Assembly: GCF_001662875.1 (NCBI RefSeq)
Contig: NZ_JPVZ01000002.1
Span: 124,001-188,000 of the forward strand
Direction: 5' to 3'
DNA length: 64,000 nucleotides
From: Thalassospira tepidiphila MCCC 1A03514
Lineage (GTDB): Bacteria; Pseudomonadota; Alphaproteobacteria; Rhodospirillales; Thalassospiraceae
Both the position numbers and the translations under genes were made by a program. Positions 8,820-18,397 of this stretch are shown here, piece by piece; within the stretch, counting starts at the first letter, position 1; every line of letters begins with the position of its first letter. The notes beneath the pieces are model-generated. The model was not told the DNA's origin. It did no database searches and saw only the letters and a program-made list of their open reading frames with translations.

Positions 8820-9425
8820 ATGGCACTTGAACTCCCAGCACTTCCGTACGCATACGACGCGCTTGACCCGTATATGTCGGCTGAAACCCTCGAGTTCCAC
8901 CACGACAAGCACCACAATGCTTATGTCGAAACCGGCAACAAACTGCTCGAAGGCAGCGGTCTTGAAGGCAAGTCGCTTGAGGAACTCGTCGTTGCGACCT
9001 ATGGCGACAAGGACAAGGCCAAGCTGTTCAACCAGGTCGGTCAGCACTGGAACCACATCGAGTTCTGGAACATGATGAAGCCGAATGGCGGTGGCAACAT
9101 CCCGGGCGAACTCGAAAAGAAAATCGTCGAAGACTTCGGCTCGGTTGATGCTTTCAAAGAAGCGTTCACCACCGCTGGTGTTGGCCAGTTCGGCTCCGGT
9201 TGGGCATGGCTGTCGATGAACAAGTCGGGCAAACTGGTTGTTTCGGGCACCCCGAACGCCGAAAACCCGCTGGTTCACGGCATGACCCCGCTTCTGGGTT
9301 GCGATGTTTGGGAACACTCCTACTACATCGATTACCGCAACCGTCGCCCGGACTACATCAAGGCGTTCCTGAACGACCTGGTAAACTGGGAATATGTAGC
9401 AGAGCGCTTCTCCAAAGCTGGCTAA
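8820..9425 (+). CDS. sodB: Iron superoxide dismutase
   Basis: 201 aa. It dismutes superoxide to oxygen and peroxide in the cytoplasm. Metal ligands are visible in EFHHDKHHNAYV (first His), WNHIEFW (second His) and DVWEHSYYIDY (Asp and last His). The Gln in QVGQHWNH just before the second ligand is the residue typical of Fe-type rather than Mn-type enzymes. A GAGGAA ribosome site lies upstream. A strong terminator follows the stop. Iron- or oxidative-stress control is common for the family but no clear operator was identified. Confidence 0.95.
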   Translation: MALELPALPYAYDALDPYMSAETLEFHHDKHHNAYVETGNKLLEGSGLEGKSLEELVVATYGDKDKAKLFNQVGQHWNHIEFWNMMKPNGGGNIPGELEKKIVEDFGSVDAFKEAFTTAGVGQFGSGWAWLSMNKSGKLVVSGTPNAENPLVHGMTPLLGCDVWEHSYYIDYRNRRPDYIKAFLNDLVNWEYVAERFSKAG

Positions 9426-9454
9426 TCAGCCAACTCTTTGAGACTGAATTACGA

Positions 9455-9484
9455 AAAGCGGCTCCTTCGGGGGCCGCTTTTTTT
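9455..9484 (+). terminator. Rho-independent terminator of sodB
   Basis: Stem AAGCGGCTCC / GGGGCCGCTT with a short TTCG-type loop followed by a T-run on the plus strand. Confidence 0.9.
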
Positions 9485-9505
9485 GTTTGCGCAACACAAA
9501 CAATG

Positions 9506-9535
9506 AAAAACCCCGCCGGCAAACCGGCGGGGTTT
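9506..9535 (-). terminator. Rho-independent terminator of the ALDH operon
   Basis: A perfect 12-bp stem (AAACCCCGCCGG with CCGGCGGGGTTT) around a 4-base loop; read on the minus strand it runs into five T. It sits 25 bp after the aldehyde dehydrogenase stop and back to back with the sodB terminator. Confidence 0.93.
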
Positions 9536-9560
9536 GGATCTAACATGATCAGGTGCGTAA

Positions 9561-11060
9561 TCAGATATCGAATTTGATGCCCTGAGCCAGCGGCAGCTCG
9601 CGGGAATAGTTGATGGTGTTGGTTGCACGGCGCATATAGCCTTTCCACGCATCCGAACCGGATTCACGACCGCCACCGGTTTCTTTTTCACCACCGAAGG
9701 CACCACCGATTTCAGCACCGGACGGACCGATATTGACGTTGGCGATACCGCAATCGGAACCGACCGAGGACAGGAACAGTTCGGTTTCGCGCAGATCTGT
9801 CGAGAAGATGCATGACGACAGGCCCTGCGGCACGTCATTCTGAAGCGCGATGGCTTCTTCAAGCGTCTCGTAGGTCATGACATAGAGGATCGGTGCGAAG
9901 GTCTCGTGACGCACGGTCTCGGTCTGGCCCGGCATTTCAACCACCGACGGGGTGACATAGAACGCGTTCGGATATTCCGATTCCAGGGTACGTTCGCCAC
10001 CATGCACGGTGCCGCCGTCTTTCTTGGCATTGGCAAGCGCAGTCTGCATGTTGTTAAAGGCTTCCTCGTCGATCAGCGGACCAACCAGAACACCATCGGC
10101 CAGCGGATCGCCAATTTTCACCGACTTGTAAGCCGCAATGATTTTCGGTAGCAGCTGATCCTTGACGTCCTTATGCACGATCAGGCGACGAAGCGACGTG
10201 CAACGCTGACCACAGGTACCAACAGCGGAGAACACAATAGCACGCACGGTCATATCCAGATCCGCCGACGGGGTCACGATCATGGCGTTGTTGCCGCCAA
10301 GCTCAAGAATGGTACGGCCAAAGCGCTGCGCAACACGCGGGGCAACTTCGCGGCCCATGCGGGTAGAACCGGTGGCTGAAATCAGCGCGACGTCGCGGCT
10401 GTCGGTCATGATTTCACCGATTTCACGATCACCGACAACAACCTGATGCAGATTGGCCGGTGCATCACCGAATTTGGCAATCGCCTTTTCTAGGATCTTC
10501 TGGCAGGCAAGGGCAGTAACCGGCGTTTTTTCCGACGGTTTCCAAATCACAGCGTTGCCGCAAGCCAGTGCAAGCGCAGTGTTCCATGCCCACGGCGCGA
10601 CCGGGAAGTTAAAGGCGGTGATCAGGCCAACAACACCCAGCGGATGCCAGTTTTCCATCATCTTGTGGCCCGGACGTTCGGACGCGATGGTCAGACCATA
10701 AAGCTGGCGCGACAGACCGACTGCGAAGTCGCAGATGTCGATCATTTCCTGAACTTCACCAAGACCTTCCTGATAGATCTTGCCGCATTCAAGTGATACC
10801 AGACGGCCCAGCGGTTCCTTGGCTGCGCGCAATTCTTCACCCAGAAGACGGACCAGTTCGCCACGACGCGGACCGGGAACCTGACGCCATGCGCCAAATG
10901 CCTTTTTGGCGTTGCCGATAACATCGGTCATCTCGGCCGGGGTGGTTTCGGTGACACTTGCGAATTCCGAACCGTCAACCGGGGTCTGGACACTGAGGGT
11001 GCCATTGGCAATCTCTGCTTCGGACAGACCAAGTTCGGTCAGAATGGATTTGTAGCTCAC
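9561..11060 (-). CDS. amaB: ALDH7-family L-aminoadipate-semialdehyde / piperideine-6-carboxylate dehydrogenase
   Basis: 499 aa NAD(P)-dependent aldehyde dehydrogenase. The ALDH7 (antiquitin/AmaB) signature is the block GVVGLITAFNFPVAPWAWN (about 140-160) in place of the usual ALDH sequence; NAD-binding WKPSEKTP, the general base in LELGGNN and the nucleophile Cys in GQRCTSLRR are present. ALDH7 enzymes oxidise alpha-aminoadipate semialdehyde to aminoadipate in lysine or pipecolate catabolism. The start is GTG with GGGAG seven bases upstream. It is the last gene of a three-gene minus-strand operon after an aminotransferase and an FAD oxidase, which supports a lysine-type role. Substrate is inferred from family and neighbours. 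Confidence 0.85.
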   Translation of the reverse strand: MSYKSILTELGLSEAEIANGTLSVQTPVDGSEFASVTETTPAEMTDVIGNAKKAFGAWRQVPGPRRGELVRLLGEELRAAKEPLGRLVSLECGKIYQEGLGEVQEMIDICDFAVGLSRQLYGLTIASERPGHKMMENWHPLGVVGLITAFNFPVAPWAWNTALALACGNAVIWKPSEKTPVTALACQKILEKAIAKFGDAPANLHQVVVGDREIGEIMTDSRDVALISATGSTRMGREVAPRVAQRFGRTILELGGNNAMIVTPSADLDMTVRAIVFSAVGTCGQRCTSLRRLIVHKDVKDQLLPKIIAAYKSVKIGDPLADGVLVGPLIDEEAFNNMQTALANAKKDGGTVHGGERTLESEYPNAFYVTPSVVEMPGQTETVRHETFAPILYVMTYETLEEAIALQNDVPQGLSSCIFSTDLRETELFLSSVGSDCGIANVNIGPSGAEIGGAFGGEKETGGGRESGSDAWKGYMRRATNTINYSRELPLAQGIKFDI

Positions 11061-11120
11061 AGTAAAACTCCCTTCGTTTTAAACTTTCCGGCGCGGATCA
11101 CCGGCAAATTCGATCTCTGT

Positions 11121-12437
11121 TCAATCCCTGATATCCGCCACCTTGGGCAGCTGTTTGGCGATGATGGCAAAGGCCTCATCAACCTGATCAAACGGAATGG
11201 TCAAAGGTGCCAGCAGGCGCACCACATTGGCGTGTTCACCACTTGGCATTAACAATAGCCCGTTATCACGGGCCAGTTGCAACAAGCATTGCAGACGTTC
11301 GGGTGACGGTTTGCCGTCATCTGCAATCAATTCAAAGGCGCGCATCGCCCCGATGCCGCGCATGTTGCCGATCACATGCCCACCGGGCAGATCGCGCAAC
11401 CATGCGATATGGGTGGCGTATTTTTCACCAAGCTGCTTGGCACGGGCGGTGAGCTTGTCGGCCTCGAGCACCTCAAACACGCCGGTTGCCGCGGCACAGG
11501 CCACCGGATTGCCGGAATAAGTACCACCAAGCCCCCCCGGGGCCAGCGCATTCATGACATCCTCGGCACCGGTGATTGCGGCCAGCGGAAAGCCCCCGCC
11601 AATGCCCTTGCCCATGACAAGGATATCGGGCGCAACACCGGCATGCTCAATGGCAAACATCTTACCCGTCCGGGCGAAGCCCGACTGGATCTCATCGGCA
11701 ATCAGAACCATGCCGTTTTCATCACACAGGCGACGCAAGGCGACAAGAAACGCGCCATCCGCGGCACGAAAACCGCCTTCGCCCTGAACGGGTTCGATCA
11801 CCACCGCCCCGACCGATGCCGGATCGGCGGAAACGGCAAACAGCTTGGCGATGGCGGCCATCGCATCATCATCAGATACACCGGTTTCGGGGCAAGGATA
11901 TGGCAGATGCCATACCGGCCCCGGCAATGGACCCAGCCCGGTCTTATAGGGTTTGGTTTTACCCGTCAGCGCAAGGGTCGCAAGCGTCCTGCCATGGAAG
12001 CCGCCCTCAAAGGCGATCACCCCGGTGCGGCCGGTAAAGGCGCGCGCAAGCTTCAGCGCGTTTTCCATTGCCTCTGCCCCGGAATTGGTCAGCATTGATT
12101 TTGCGGGACCTTCAATCGGGCAATTTGCTGCCAGCCATTCGGTCACCGCGACATAGGGTTCGTGGGGCAGCGCGTTATAGCAGCTGTGGGTAAAGCGTTC
12201 GCACTGGGCGGCAACACGTTCCATCACCACCGGGTTGCGATGCCCGACAGTCAAAACCCCGATCCCGCCAATGAAATCGATATAACGTTTGCCTTCGACA
12301 TCCCATGCCTCGGCATTGAGCGCACGATCCAGATAGACCGGATGCACATTGCGCACGCCGGCCGATACCGACGCGATTGCGCGCTCGCGCATCTGCGTGC
12401 TGTCTTGGGCTGGTTTGGTGTTTTCGTCACGGGGCAT
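11121..12437 (-). CDS. Class III PLP-dependent aminotransferase (GabT/DavT/lysine-aminotransferase type)
   Basis: 438 aa. Fold type I aminotransferase with SNSGAEAMENALKLAR-like PLP phosphate region (TNSGAEAMENALKLAR), GGFHGRT, the PLP-ring Asp in LIADEIQSGFARTG and the Schiff-base lysine in VMGKGIGGGFPLAA. Closest in look to 4-aminobutyrate/5-aminovalerate transaminases; neighbours favour an omega-amino acid such as lysine or 5-aminovalerate as donor. GGAG lies nine bases before the ATG. It sits 31 bp after the FAD oxidase gene and 60 bp before the ALDH7 gene in the same operon; together they would turn an omega-amine into a semialdehyde and oxidise it. Confidence 0.85.
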   Translation of the reverse strand: MPRDENTKPAQDSTQMRERAIASVSAGVRNVHPVYLDRALNAEAWDVEGKRYIDFIGGIGVLTVGHRNPVVMERVAAQCERFTHSCYNALPHEPYVAVTEWLAANCPIEGPAKSMLTNSGAEAMENALKLARAFTGRTGVIAFEGGFHGRTLATLALTGKTKPYKTGLGPLPGPVWHLPYPCPETGVSDDDAMAAIAKLFAVSADPASVGAVVIEPVQGEGGFRAADGAFLVALRRLCDENGMVLIADEIQSGFARTGKMFAIEHAGVAPDILVMGKGIGGGFPLAAITGAEDVMNALAPGGLGGTYSGNPVACAAATGVFEVLEADKLTARAKQLGEKYATHIAWLRDLPGGHVIGNMRGIGAMRAFELIADDGKPSPERLQCLLQLARDNGLLLMPSGEHANVVRLLAPLTIPFDQVDEAFAIIAKQLPKVADIRD

Positions 12438-12468
12438 GTGGGGCTGCTCCGACCTTCTTGTTAATGAT

Positions 12469-13656
12469 TTAAATGACGTTCAGTTCAAGCACCGGCGCGT
12501 TGTCGCGAATGCGTTCATAGCCAAACACCGACAGATCAAGGGTTTCATAGCCGTTTGTTGCAATCAGTTCGGCAATGCCACGGCCAACCGCCGGGCTTTG
12601 TTGCAGGCCATGGCCCGAGAACCCGTTGGCAAAGATAAAGTTCTTAACGTCCGTGTGACGGCCCAGAATCGCGTTCTGATCCAGCAGATTATAGGAATAG
12701 TGACCCGCCCAGGCATTGACGACCTTGATGGCCTCGAACCGCTCACAGCGTTCATAAAGGCCCGGCCAGATGATGTCGTCAAACAGGCTATGATCAACGT
12801 CGAAATCCCAGCATTCCGGATCACGATCCTTGGGCGGTGCGATACCCGTAATAAAGAACTCGCCTTCCGGACGGACATAAAGGCCGCTTGGATCAATCAG
12901 CATCGGGCAGGATGCGCTGATGTCTTCCGCGTCCCGGCAATTGAACACAAAGATGCAGCGTTTGCGCGGCTCGACCGGAATTTCAAGACCTGCCATCCGG
13001 GCGACCTTTGATCCGCCGGTGCCCGCCGCATTGACAAGCTGGCCACAGCCAAAACGACGACCGTCCTTAAGAACCACACCCGTAACCTGATCACCATCAC
13101 GCAGTACCTCGACGACTTCACCGTCAATGTAATCAGCACCACGGCGACGTGCCTGTTTGCGAAATGACTGCATCAGGCAATAGGCATCAAACCAGCCTTC
13201 GCCCGTGCGTCCCCAGCAACCAGCCGCCAGATCGGATGTATTCATCCATGGGTATTTCTGGGCCAAGTCATCGGGCTCCATCCAGATGATGTCGCCGCCA
13301 AATTCGGTTTGCGTCGCATGGTTCTGACGCAGGATATCGCGGCCCTGATCGGTGGCAAGAATGAGATAGCCCTTTTCATGCAGGGCAATGTCGACTTCCG
13401 GGTCAAGGTCGCGGTTCAGATTACGCAGGAACTGAATGCCATAGGCCGACATTTCAATATTGATCGGGGTCGAGAATTGCTGTCGGATCGACGCAGCTGA
13501 AAGGGCCGTCGAACAGAATTCATAGGTCGAGTCCTTTTCAATCACCAGAACCCGGCCCTTGAAATCATCCCGACCGGTCAGATGCCATGCGATGGAACTG
13601 CCGATAACCGCACCACCGACGATGATCACATCATAATTTTCGTCAACAGAACCCAT
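12469..13656 (-). CDS. FAD-dependent amine/imino-acid oxidoreductase (DAO family)
   Basis: 395 aa. The N-terminal dinucleotide-binding motif VIIVGGAVIGSSIAWHL (residues 10-26) and the C-terminal FANGFSGHGLQQSPAVGRG flavin-contact block define the DAO family (D-amino-acid, sarcosine, glycine, pipecolate oxidases). No signal peptide, so cytoplasmic. It is the first gene of the operon with the class III aminotransferase and ALDH7, a position compatible with a lysine, pipecolate or related amine oxidase. AAGG precedes the ATG. The regulator gene is divergent, 279 bp away. Substrate unproven. Confidence 0.8.
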   Translation of the reverse strand: MGSVDENYDVIIVGGAVIGSSIAWHLTGRDDFKGRVLVIEKDSTYEFCSTALSAASIRQQFSTPINIEMSAYGIQFLRNLNRDLDPEVDIALHEKGYLILATDQGRDILRQNHATQTEFGGDIIWMEPDDLAQKYPWMNTSDLAAGCWGRTGEGWFDAYCLMQSFRKQARRRGADYIDGEVVEVLRDGDQVTGVVLKDGRRFGCGQLVNAAGTGGSKVARMAGLEIPVEPRKRCIFVFNCRDAEDISASCPMLIDPSGLYVRPEGEFFITGIAPPKDRDPECWDFDVDHSLFDDIIWPGLYERCERFEAIKVVNAWAGHYSYNLLDQNAILGRHTDVKNFIFANGFSGHGLQQSPAVGRGIAELIATNGYETLDLSVFGYERIRDNAPVLELNVI

Positions 13657-13935
13657 TCTTGCCTTCTACCCGATGCAAATTGTTGCTTTCCGGCCATTGA
13701 TGAACCGGCATTTTGCGATGGTGCGCTGGAACCCGTTATCCGAATGAAGGGGGAGCCATCCTTCCAAAACATTCCAAAGTAACAGCATTCCAGCGCGGTT
13801 GGCTGTCAGCCCAAACGCTTCTTGGGGTGGCGCGAGGAGGCTATGAACCGTTTAAAACCGTACGCCTTGGCTGCAAAGCAAACAAACGATATATTCGCAC
13901 CATATCATTCCGTTTTGTTATGAACTGGTTTTACC

Positions 13936-14868
13936 ATGCGCCGCGTCTTGCCATCCCTTACTGCCCTGCAATTCTTTGAAAGTTCGGCCCGTCATCTGTC
14001 TTTCACCCGCGCGGCAGAGGAACTCAACGTGACACAAAGCGCAATCAGCCGTCAGATCCGTGCGCTTGAGGAATATCTGGGACGTGATCTGTTTCGCCGT
14101 GTGAAGAAACGCCTGAAACTGACCGCGGCCGGCGAAGCCTATGCCGCACAGGTGCGTGACCTTCTGGATCGGGCAGAGGCCGCCACGCTTCAGGTCATGG
14201 CCTATTCCGATGCGGGCGGGATGTTGAATGTCGGGACCCTGCCGACCTTTGGCGCACGCTGGCTTGTGCCACGGCTTGGTGATTTCAAGGCAACCTGGCC
14301 TGACATTCAGCTTAATCTCATTACCCAGACCCGGGAGTTTAATTTTGATCGCGAGGGTATCGATATCGCCATTCATTTTGGTGAAGACAACCTGCCCGGC
14401 TGTGTGACGCACCGTTTGATGGGGGAAACCCTGATTGCAGTCTGTGCGCCCAAGCTGCTTAAGGAAAATGACGATCTGCCGATTGCGCGCGAACGGGTGC
14501 GCAACTGTACTTTGTTGCAGCATTCCACCCGCCCACGCGCCTGGCAGGACTGGCTTGCGGCCACCGGCGTTGCCGTGGTCGATGAACTGGCTGGCCCCCG
14601 GTTTGAGCATTTCCACATGGTCATTCAGGCCGCTGTGGCGGGACTTGGGCTGGCGCTTTTGCCGGAATTTCTGGTGCGTGAAGAACTTGAAAACGGGCGT
14701 CTGGTCGCACCCTTTGATGTCTCCATCCCCAACCAGCACGCCTATTACGTGGTTTATCCCAAGGAAAAGGAAAACAACTTTGCAGTCCGCGCATTTCGCG
14801 ACTGGCTGATTGCGACCTGTCGCACCGAACAGGATGACCGCGCCATCCCGTCGGGCACCGCCTCCTGA
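13936..14868 (+). CDS. LysR-type regulator (GcvA-like), likely regulator of the amaB operon
   Basis: 310 aa. Winged HTH at residues 1-65 with LPSLTALQFFESSARHLSFT and NVTQSAISRQIRALEEYLG, then a periplasmic-binding-like effector domain (90-300). The start LPSLTALQFFE and PTFGARWLVPRL block resemble the GcvA/AmpR subgroup. It is divergently transcribed from the FAD oxidase-aminotransferase-ALDH operon across a 279-bp gap, the standard arrangement for a LysR regulator and its target. The effector is presumably an amino acid of that pathway. No strong ribosome site is seen before the ATG. Confidence 0.88.
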   Translation: MRRVLPSLTALQFFESSARHLSFTRAAEELNVTQSAISRQIRALEEYLGRDLFRRVKKRLKLTAAGEAYAAQVRDLLDRAEAATLQVMAYSDAGGMLNVGTLPTFGARWLVPRLGDFKATWPDIQLNLITQTREFNFDREGIDIAIHFGEDNLPGCVTHRLMGETLIAVCAPKLLKENDDLPIARERVRNCTLLQHSTRPRAWQDWLAATGVAVVDELAGPRFEHFHMVIQAAVAGLGLALLPEFLVREELENGRLVAPFDVSIPNQHAYYVVYPKEKENNFAVRAFRDWLIATCRTEQDDRAIPSGTAS

Positions 14869-14901
14869 GAACTGGCCAAATTGAGTTGAGCAGTTGCTGA
14901 T

Positions 14902-16158
14902 CTAGTCCGCACCAATCTTTGCGGACGATCCTGCACGCATCGCCGCACAAAGTTGCACGGCGACAACCACAAACAGGAAGTAAAGTGCCACCTGCCAGTC
15001 GCCCAGAAGGTCATGCAAGGCCCCAAACAAAACTGGCCCAATGGCAGCAAACAGATAACCCACTGATTGCGCCATGCCTGACAGTCGTGCCGACGTTTGC
15101 GGATCTGCTCCCCGCATGCCGACAAGGGTCAGGGCAATACTGATCATGCTGCCTTGTCCAAGCCCCATGCATACAGCCCAGACATACGGTAATTCGGTGG
15201 TGGCAAAGACAAAGCCCGGAATGGCGATGATCAACGGAATATGCAGCACCAGCATCGCCAGTTTCTTGTTGGCAATCCTCGAATAAATCAGCGGCGCACC
15301 AAAGGCGGCCGGAATGCCAAATACGTTAAACAGGGTCAGAAGCGTGGCGGCTTCGGCCTCGGAAATGCCGTGATCAATGAACACTTTGGCAACCCAGGCG
15401 GTGCCGGTATAGAACATCAGCGACTGACAACCAAAGAACAGTGCAAGCCACCAAGCTTCGACGTTTTTCCAAAGCGAAATACGCGTAACCGGTGCCGGGG
15501 CTGCCCCGACATGGCGATAGCGTAACATCGGTAGCCAGCAGACAAAGGCAATCGCGGCAAACACCGCCCAAACACCAAGCGACCAGCGCCAATCACCATC
15601 CGCCGCATTTCGGATCGGGATCGAAACAAATGCCGCGATCGTCGCACCACTGGACATGGTGAAGGTGTAAAGGGCAGTCACCAGTGCCACATGGGTCGGG
15701 AAGCTGCGCCTTACCAGTGACGGGGTCAAAACATTCAGAACCGCAATTGCCGCCCCCAAAATGATGGTCCCGACCACCATGATGTCATAGGCCCCGCTGG
15801 CGCGAAGCCCCTGCCCGATGGCGATAAACAGCAACATGGTCAGAAGGGTTGCTTCGAGACCGAATTTCTGCCCCAGACGTGGCGCAAACATTGAAAGCAC
15901 GCCAAAGCTCAGCACCGGCAGCGTTGTGAGCAATCCGAGCTGAGTGCCTGAAAGCGACAAGTCTGTGCCAATGATTTCCGCCAACGGCCCCAAACCGACA
16001 ATGCTGCCCCGCATGTTCGCCGCCAAAAGCAGGATCGCCAGCAGAAATCCGATATGCGACCCCAAATGATGGAAGCCACGCCCGTCATTCGATGCGGCAT
16101 CCTTTCCCGGCGTTGGCGTCTCGGAAGGATTGGCGTTTGGGGCCGTCTTGTCAGTCAT
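14902..16158 (-). CDS. MFS transporter, CynX/NimT subfamily
   Basis: 418 aa with about 12 hydrophobic helices after a 35-residue polar N-terminal tail rich in Asn, Pro and Thr. The first helix pair with LLLAANMRGSIVGLGPL is the conserved start of the CynX/NimT group (cyanate and nitroimidazole-type transporters, substrate mostly unknown). The gene converges on the LysR gene with 33 bp between stops and no visible terminator. No substrate can be read from the context; neighbours suggest an amino-acid-like or amide compound. Confidence 0.82.
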   Translation of the reverse strand: MTDKTAPNANPSETPTPGKDAASNDGRGFHHLGSHIGFLLAILLLAANMRGSIVGLGPLAEIIGTDLSLSGTQLGLLTTLPVLSFGVLSMFAPRLGQKFGLEATLLTMLLFIAIGQGLRASGAYDIMVVGTIILGAAIAVLNVLTPSLVRRSFPTHVALVTALYTFTMSSGATIAAFVSIPIRNAADGDWRWSLGVWAVFAAIAFVCWLPMLRYRHVGAAPAPVTRISLWKNVEAWWLALFFGCQSLMFYTGTAWVAKVFIDHGISEAEAATLLTLFNVFGIPAAFGAPLIYSRIANKKLAMLVLHIPLIIAIPGFVFATTELPYVWAVCMGLGQGSMISIALTLVGMRGADPQTSARLSGMAQSVGYLFAAIGPVLFGALHDLLGDWQVALYFLFVVVAVQLCAAMRAGSSAKIGAD

Positions 16159-16233
16159 CTGGATGATCCATGTTATGTCGCGATGGTGGCGCGGACAGAA
16201 ATTTAGGTGAGCATAAATTCAAAATGCGGGCTT

Positions 16234-16866
16234 TCAGGCCGCAACAACACCCCACAATACCCGGAGCCCAACCAGCACAAACAGAACGGCAATGATCCGC
16301 TCAATCCAGCCAGCGTGATCGCGCAACCACGGCAACACCGCCCCGTGCGACAATCCGACGGCGACAAGGCAATACCACGCCCCGTCGATTACTGCAGCGG
16401 TAAACGCCAGAAGGAACTTGCCGCCCCATTCAAACTCCGGCGAAACAAACTGGCTGAAAAGGGCCAGGAAAAACAACGCGATCTTGGGATTGAGAAACGC
16501 AATCATGAACCCGTCGCGGGCAGCCTGCAGGATCGATCCTGATACCTTGCCCGCACTATCCACATCAAACTTCGCACCCGCCTTGGCACCACGCCACGCC
16601 TTGATTGCAAGCCAGATCAGATAAAGCGCGCCCAGGATACTGACCGCATTGTGAAAGACCGGCACCGTCTGAAACAGGATGCCAAGTCCGGTCATGGTGA
16701 TCACGGCATAAAAGCCGATACCCAGTGCATGCGCCAAGGCGCAGGCAAATCCGGCCTGGCGGGAATGACCAACAGAATAGCGCAACACAACGGCCAGACT
16801 TGGACCCGGTGTCATTGCGCCCAGAACACAGATGGTTGCAACCGACAACCAGGCGGCGAAGCTCAT
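16234..16866 (-). CDS. LysE/RhtB-family amino-acid exporter
   Basis: 210 aa with six hydrophobic segments. The N-terminal GAMTPGPSLAVVLRYSVGHS motif is the LysE/RhtB signature, and LNPKIALFFLALFSQFV in the third/fourth helix region is typical too. These inner-membrane proteins export amino acids or homoserine lactones. It sits between the MFS gene and iadA; being near a catabolic operon for a lysine-like compound, export of an excess amino acid is plausible but unproven. Confidence 0.88.
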   Translation of the reverse strand: MSFAAWLSVATICVLGAMTPGPSLAVVLRYSVGHSRQAGFACALAHALGIGFYAVITMTGLGILFQTVPVFHNAVSILGALYLIWLAIKAWRGAKAGAKFDVDSAGKVSGSILQAARDGFMIAFLNPKIALFFLALFSQFVSPEFEWGGKFLLAFTAAVIDGAWYCLVAVGLSHGAVLPWLRDHAGWIERIIAVLFVLVGLRVLWGVVAA

Positions 16867-17025
16867 AACGTTTCCTTTGGGTGACGCAGGTTTATTCCCG
16901 CTTGATTTTATCGAAAGCTATCTGCTTGCCAGAACCGTTTCAACGGAAATGAACTGTCGCTATGATGCGCATTCGCGCCAGCCTGCCACCTGAACACAGC
17001 ATTTCGTAAAATACGGTTTTAAAAC

Positions 17026-18195
17026 ATGTTTCTGTTGCTCAAGAATGCCAACGTCTTCGCCCCGACGCCACTTGGCATCAATGATATCCTGATCTGTGAC
17101 GAAAAAATCGTCGCCATTGCCCCGGATCTGGTGGTTTCTGTTCCGGCCGAATTCAAGACGGTCGACCTTGGCGGCAAGATGACTGTACCAGGCTTTATCG
17201 ACGGACATGTCCATCTGATCGGGGGCGGTGGCGAAGGCGGATTTGCCACGCGTACGCCCGAAGTTGCGGTTGGCAAACTGATCGAAGCCGGCATCACATC
17301 TGTTTGTGGATTGTTGGGCACAGATGCCGCCACCCGCCACATCGCATCGCTGTATGCCAAGACCAAGGCGCTTCGAACAGAAGGCATTTCTGCCTGGTTC
17401 TTCACAGGTGGTTATCGCGTGCCGTCACCAACCCTGACCGGTAATATCGGTGATGACGTGACGTTTCTGGATGCCTGTATCGGTTTGAAAACAGCGATTT
17501 CAGATCACCGCAGCAGCCAAAGCACGGTTGAGGAGCTCGCCCGCATCGCATCCCAATCGCGCATTGGAGGTATAACATCGGGCAAGGCCGGATCGGTTGT
17601 CGTGCATCTGGGCGATGGTGACGGGCACTTTGATCCCCTGATTGCTGTGATCGAGCAGACCGAAATCCCGATCGGCCAGTTCATCCCGACCCACGTCAAC
17701 CGCAAGCGCGCCTTGCTTGATGCGGCCAAACTCTGGGCAAAGCGTGGCGGCAATATCGATTTCACCACTGGGATTGACGCCGAAGCCGATCCCAAGGGGG
17801 CGACCAAAACATCGACCAGTATTGCCGAATGCCTGGCTGATGGCGTTCCGCTGGATCGCATTTCAATGACATCGGATGGCAACGGGTCACTGCCGGATTT
17901 TGATACTGATGGCAATATGATCGGGCTTTCAGTGGCTGGCTTTGAAACCGTACCGCGCGAATTTGCCGATCTGGTCGAAGTCGAAAAGCTTGATATCCCG
18001 ACCGCCTTGGCCCCGATTACGATCAATCCGGCACGCATGCTGGGCCTTGCGGCACATAAAGGCCAGCTCAAGGTCGGTTATGATGCCGATATCCTGGTTT
18101 TCGATGATGCTTCAACCCCCGATAGCGTCATTGCACGCGGAAAACCGGCCATGATTGCCAAGGAACGACTGCTCCGCGGTACTTTTGAGGATTAA
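17026..18195 (+). CDS. iadA: Isoaspartyl dipeptidase (beta-aspartyl peptidase)
   Basis: 389 aa amidohydrolase-fold enzyme that cleaves beta-aspartyl dipeptides released from damaged proteins. Metal-binding FIDGHVHLIGGGGEGG near residue 62-78, the LKTAISDHRSSQ block (equivalent to the region near the metal-bridging carboxylated Lys in the E. coli enzyme), and SMTSDGNGSLPDF (catalytic Asp) are all present. ITSVCGLLGTDAATRH is the IadA-type loop. Length matches the family. It ends at a strong terminator. No signal peptide, so cytoplasmic. Confidence 0.93.
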   Translation: MFLLLKNANVFAPTPLGINDILICDEKIVAIAPDLVVSVPAEFKTVDLGGKMTVPGFIDGHVHLIGGGGEGGFATRTPEVAVGKLIEAGITSVCGLLGTDAATRHIASLYAKTKALRTEGISAWFFTGGYRVPSPTLTGNIGDDVTFLDACIGLKTAISDHRSSQSTVEELARIASQSRIGGITSGKAGSVVVHLGDGDGHFDPLIAVIEQTEIPIGQFIPTHVNRKRALLDAAKLWAKRGGNIDFTTGIDAEADPKGATKTSTSIAECLADGVPLDRISMTSDGNGSLPDFDTDGNMIGLSVAGFETVPREFADLVEVEKLDIPTALAPITINPARMLGLAAHKGQLKVGYDADILVFDDASTPDSVIARGKPAMIAKERLLRGTFED

Positions 18196-18224
18196 TTTGG
18201 TCTTTGGACCGGATTACGGCAGGT

Positions 18225-18269
18225 AAAAAGGCACCAGAAACCAATAATTTGCGGATTTGGTGCCTTTTT
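18225..18269 (+). terminator. Rho-independent terminator after iadA
   Basis: AAAAAGGCACCA pairs with TGGTGCCTTTTT (12 bp) around a 21-base loop and ends in a T-run. Confidence 0.85.
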
Positions 18270-18397
18270 GTCGTCATATCTGCCCCAAATAGCCCCCAAT
18301 GCGGCCAAACCTCGTGCCTATTTCCCCGGCAAGCTTTGCGATCAGACACAGGTCCATGAATGACTTGTGCCCAAAAACCTTGGAAAGGACACGAGAG

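Noticed and set aside
13918..14739. 273-codon open frame antisense to the LysR gene
   Set aside because: The LysR protein has a full HTH and effector domain; the antisense frame has no start signal or motif.
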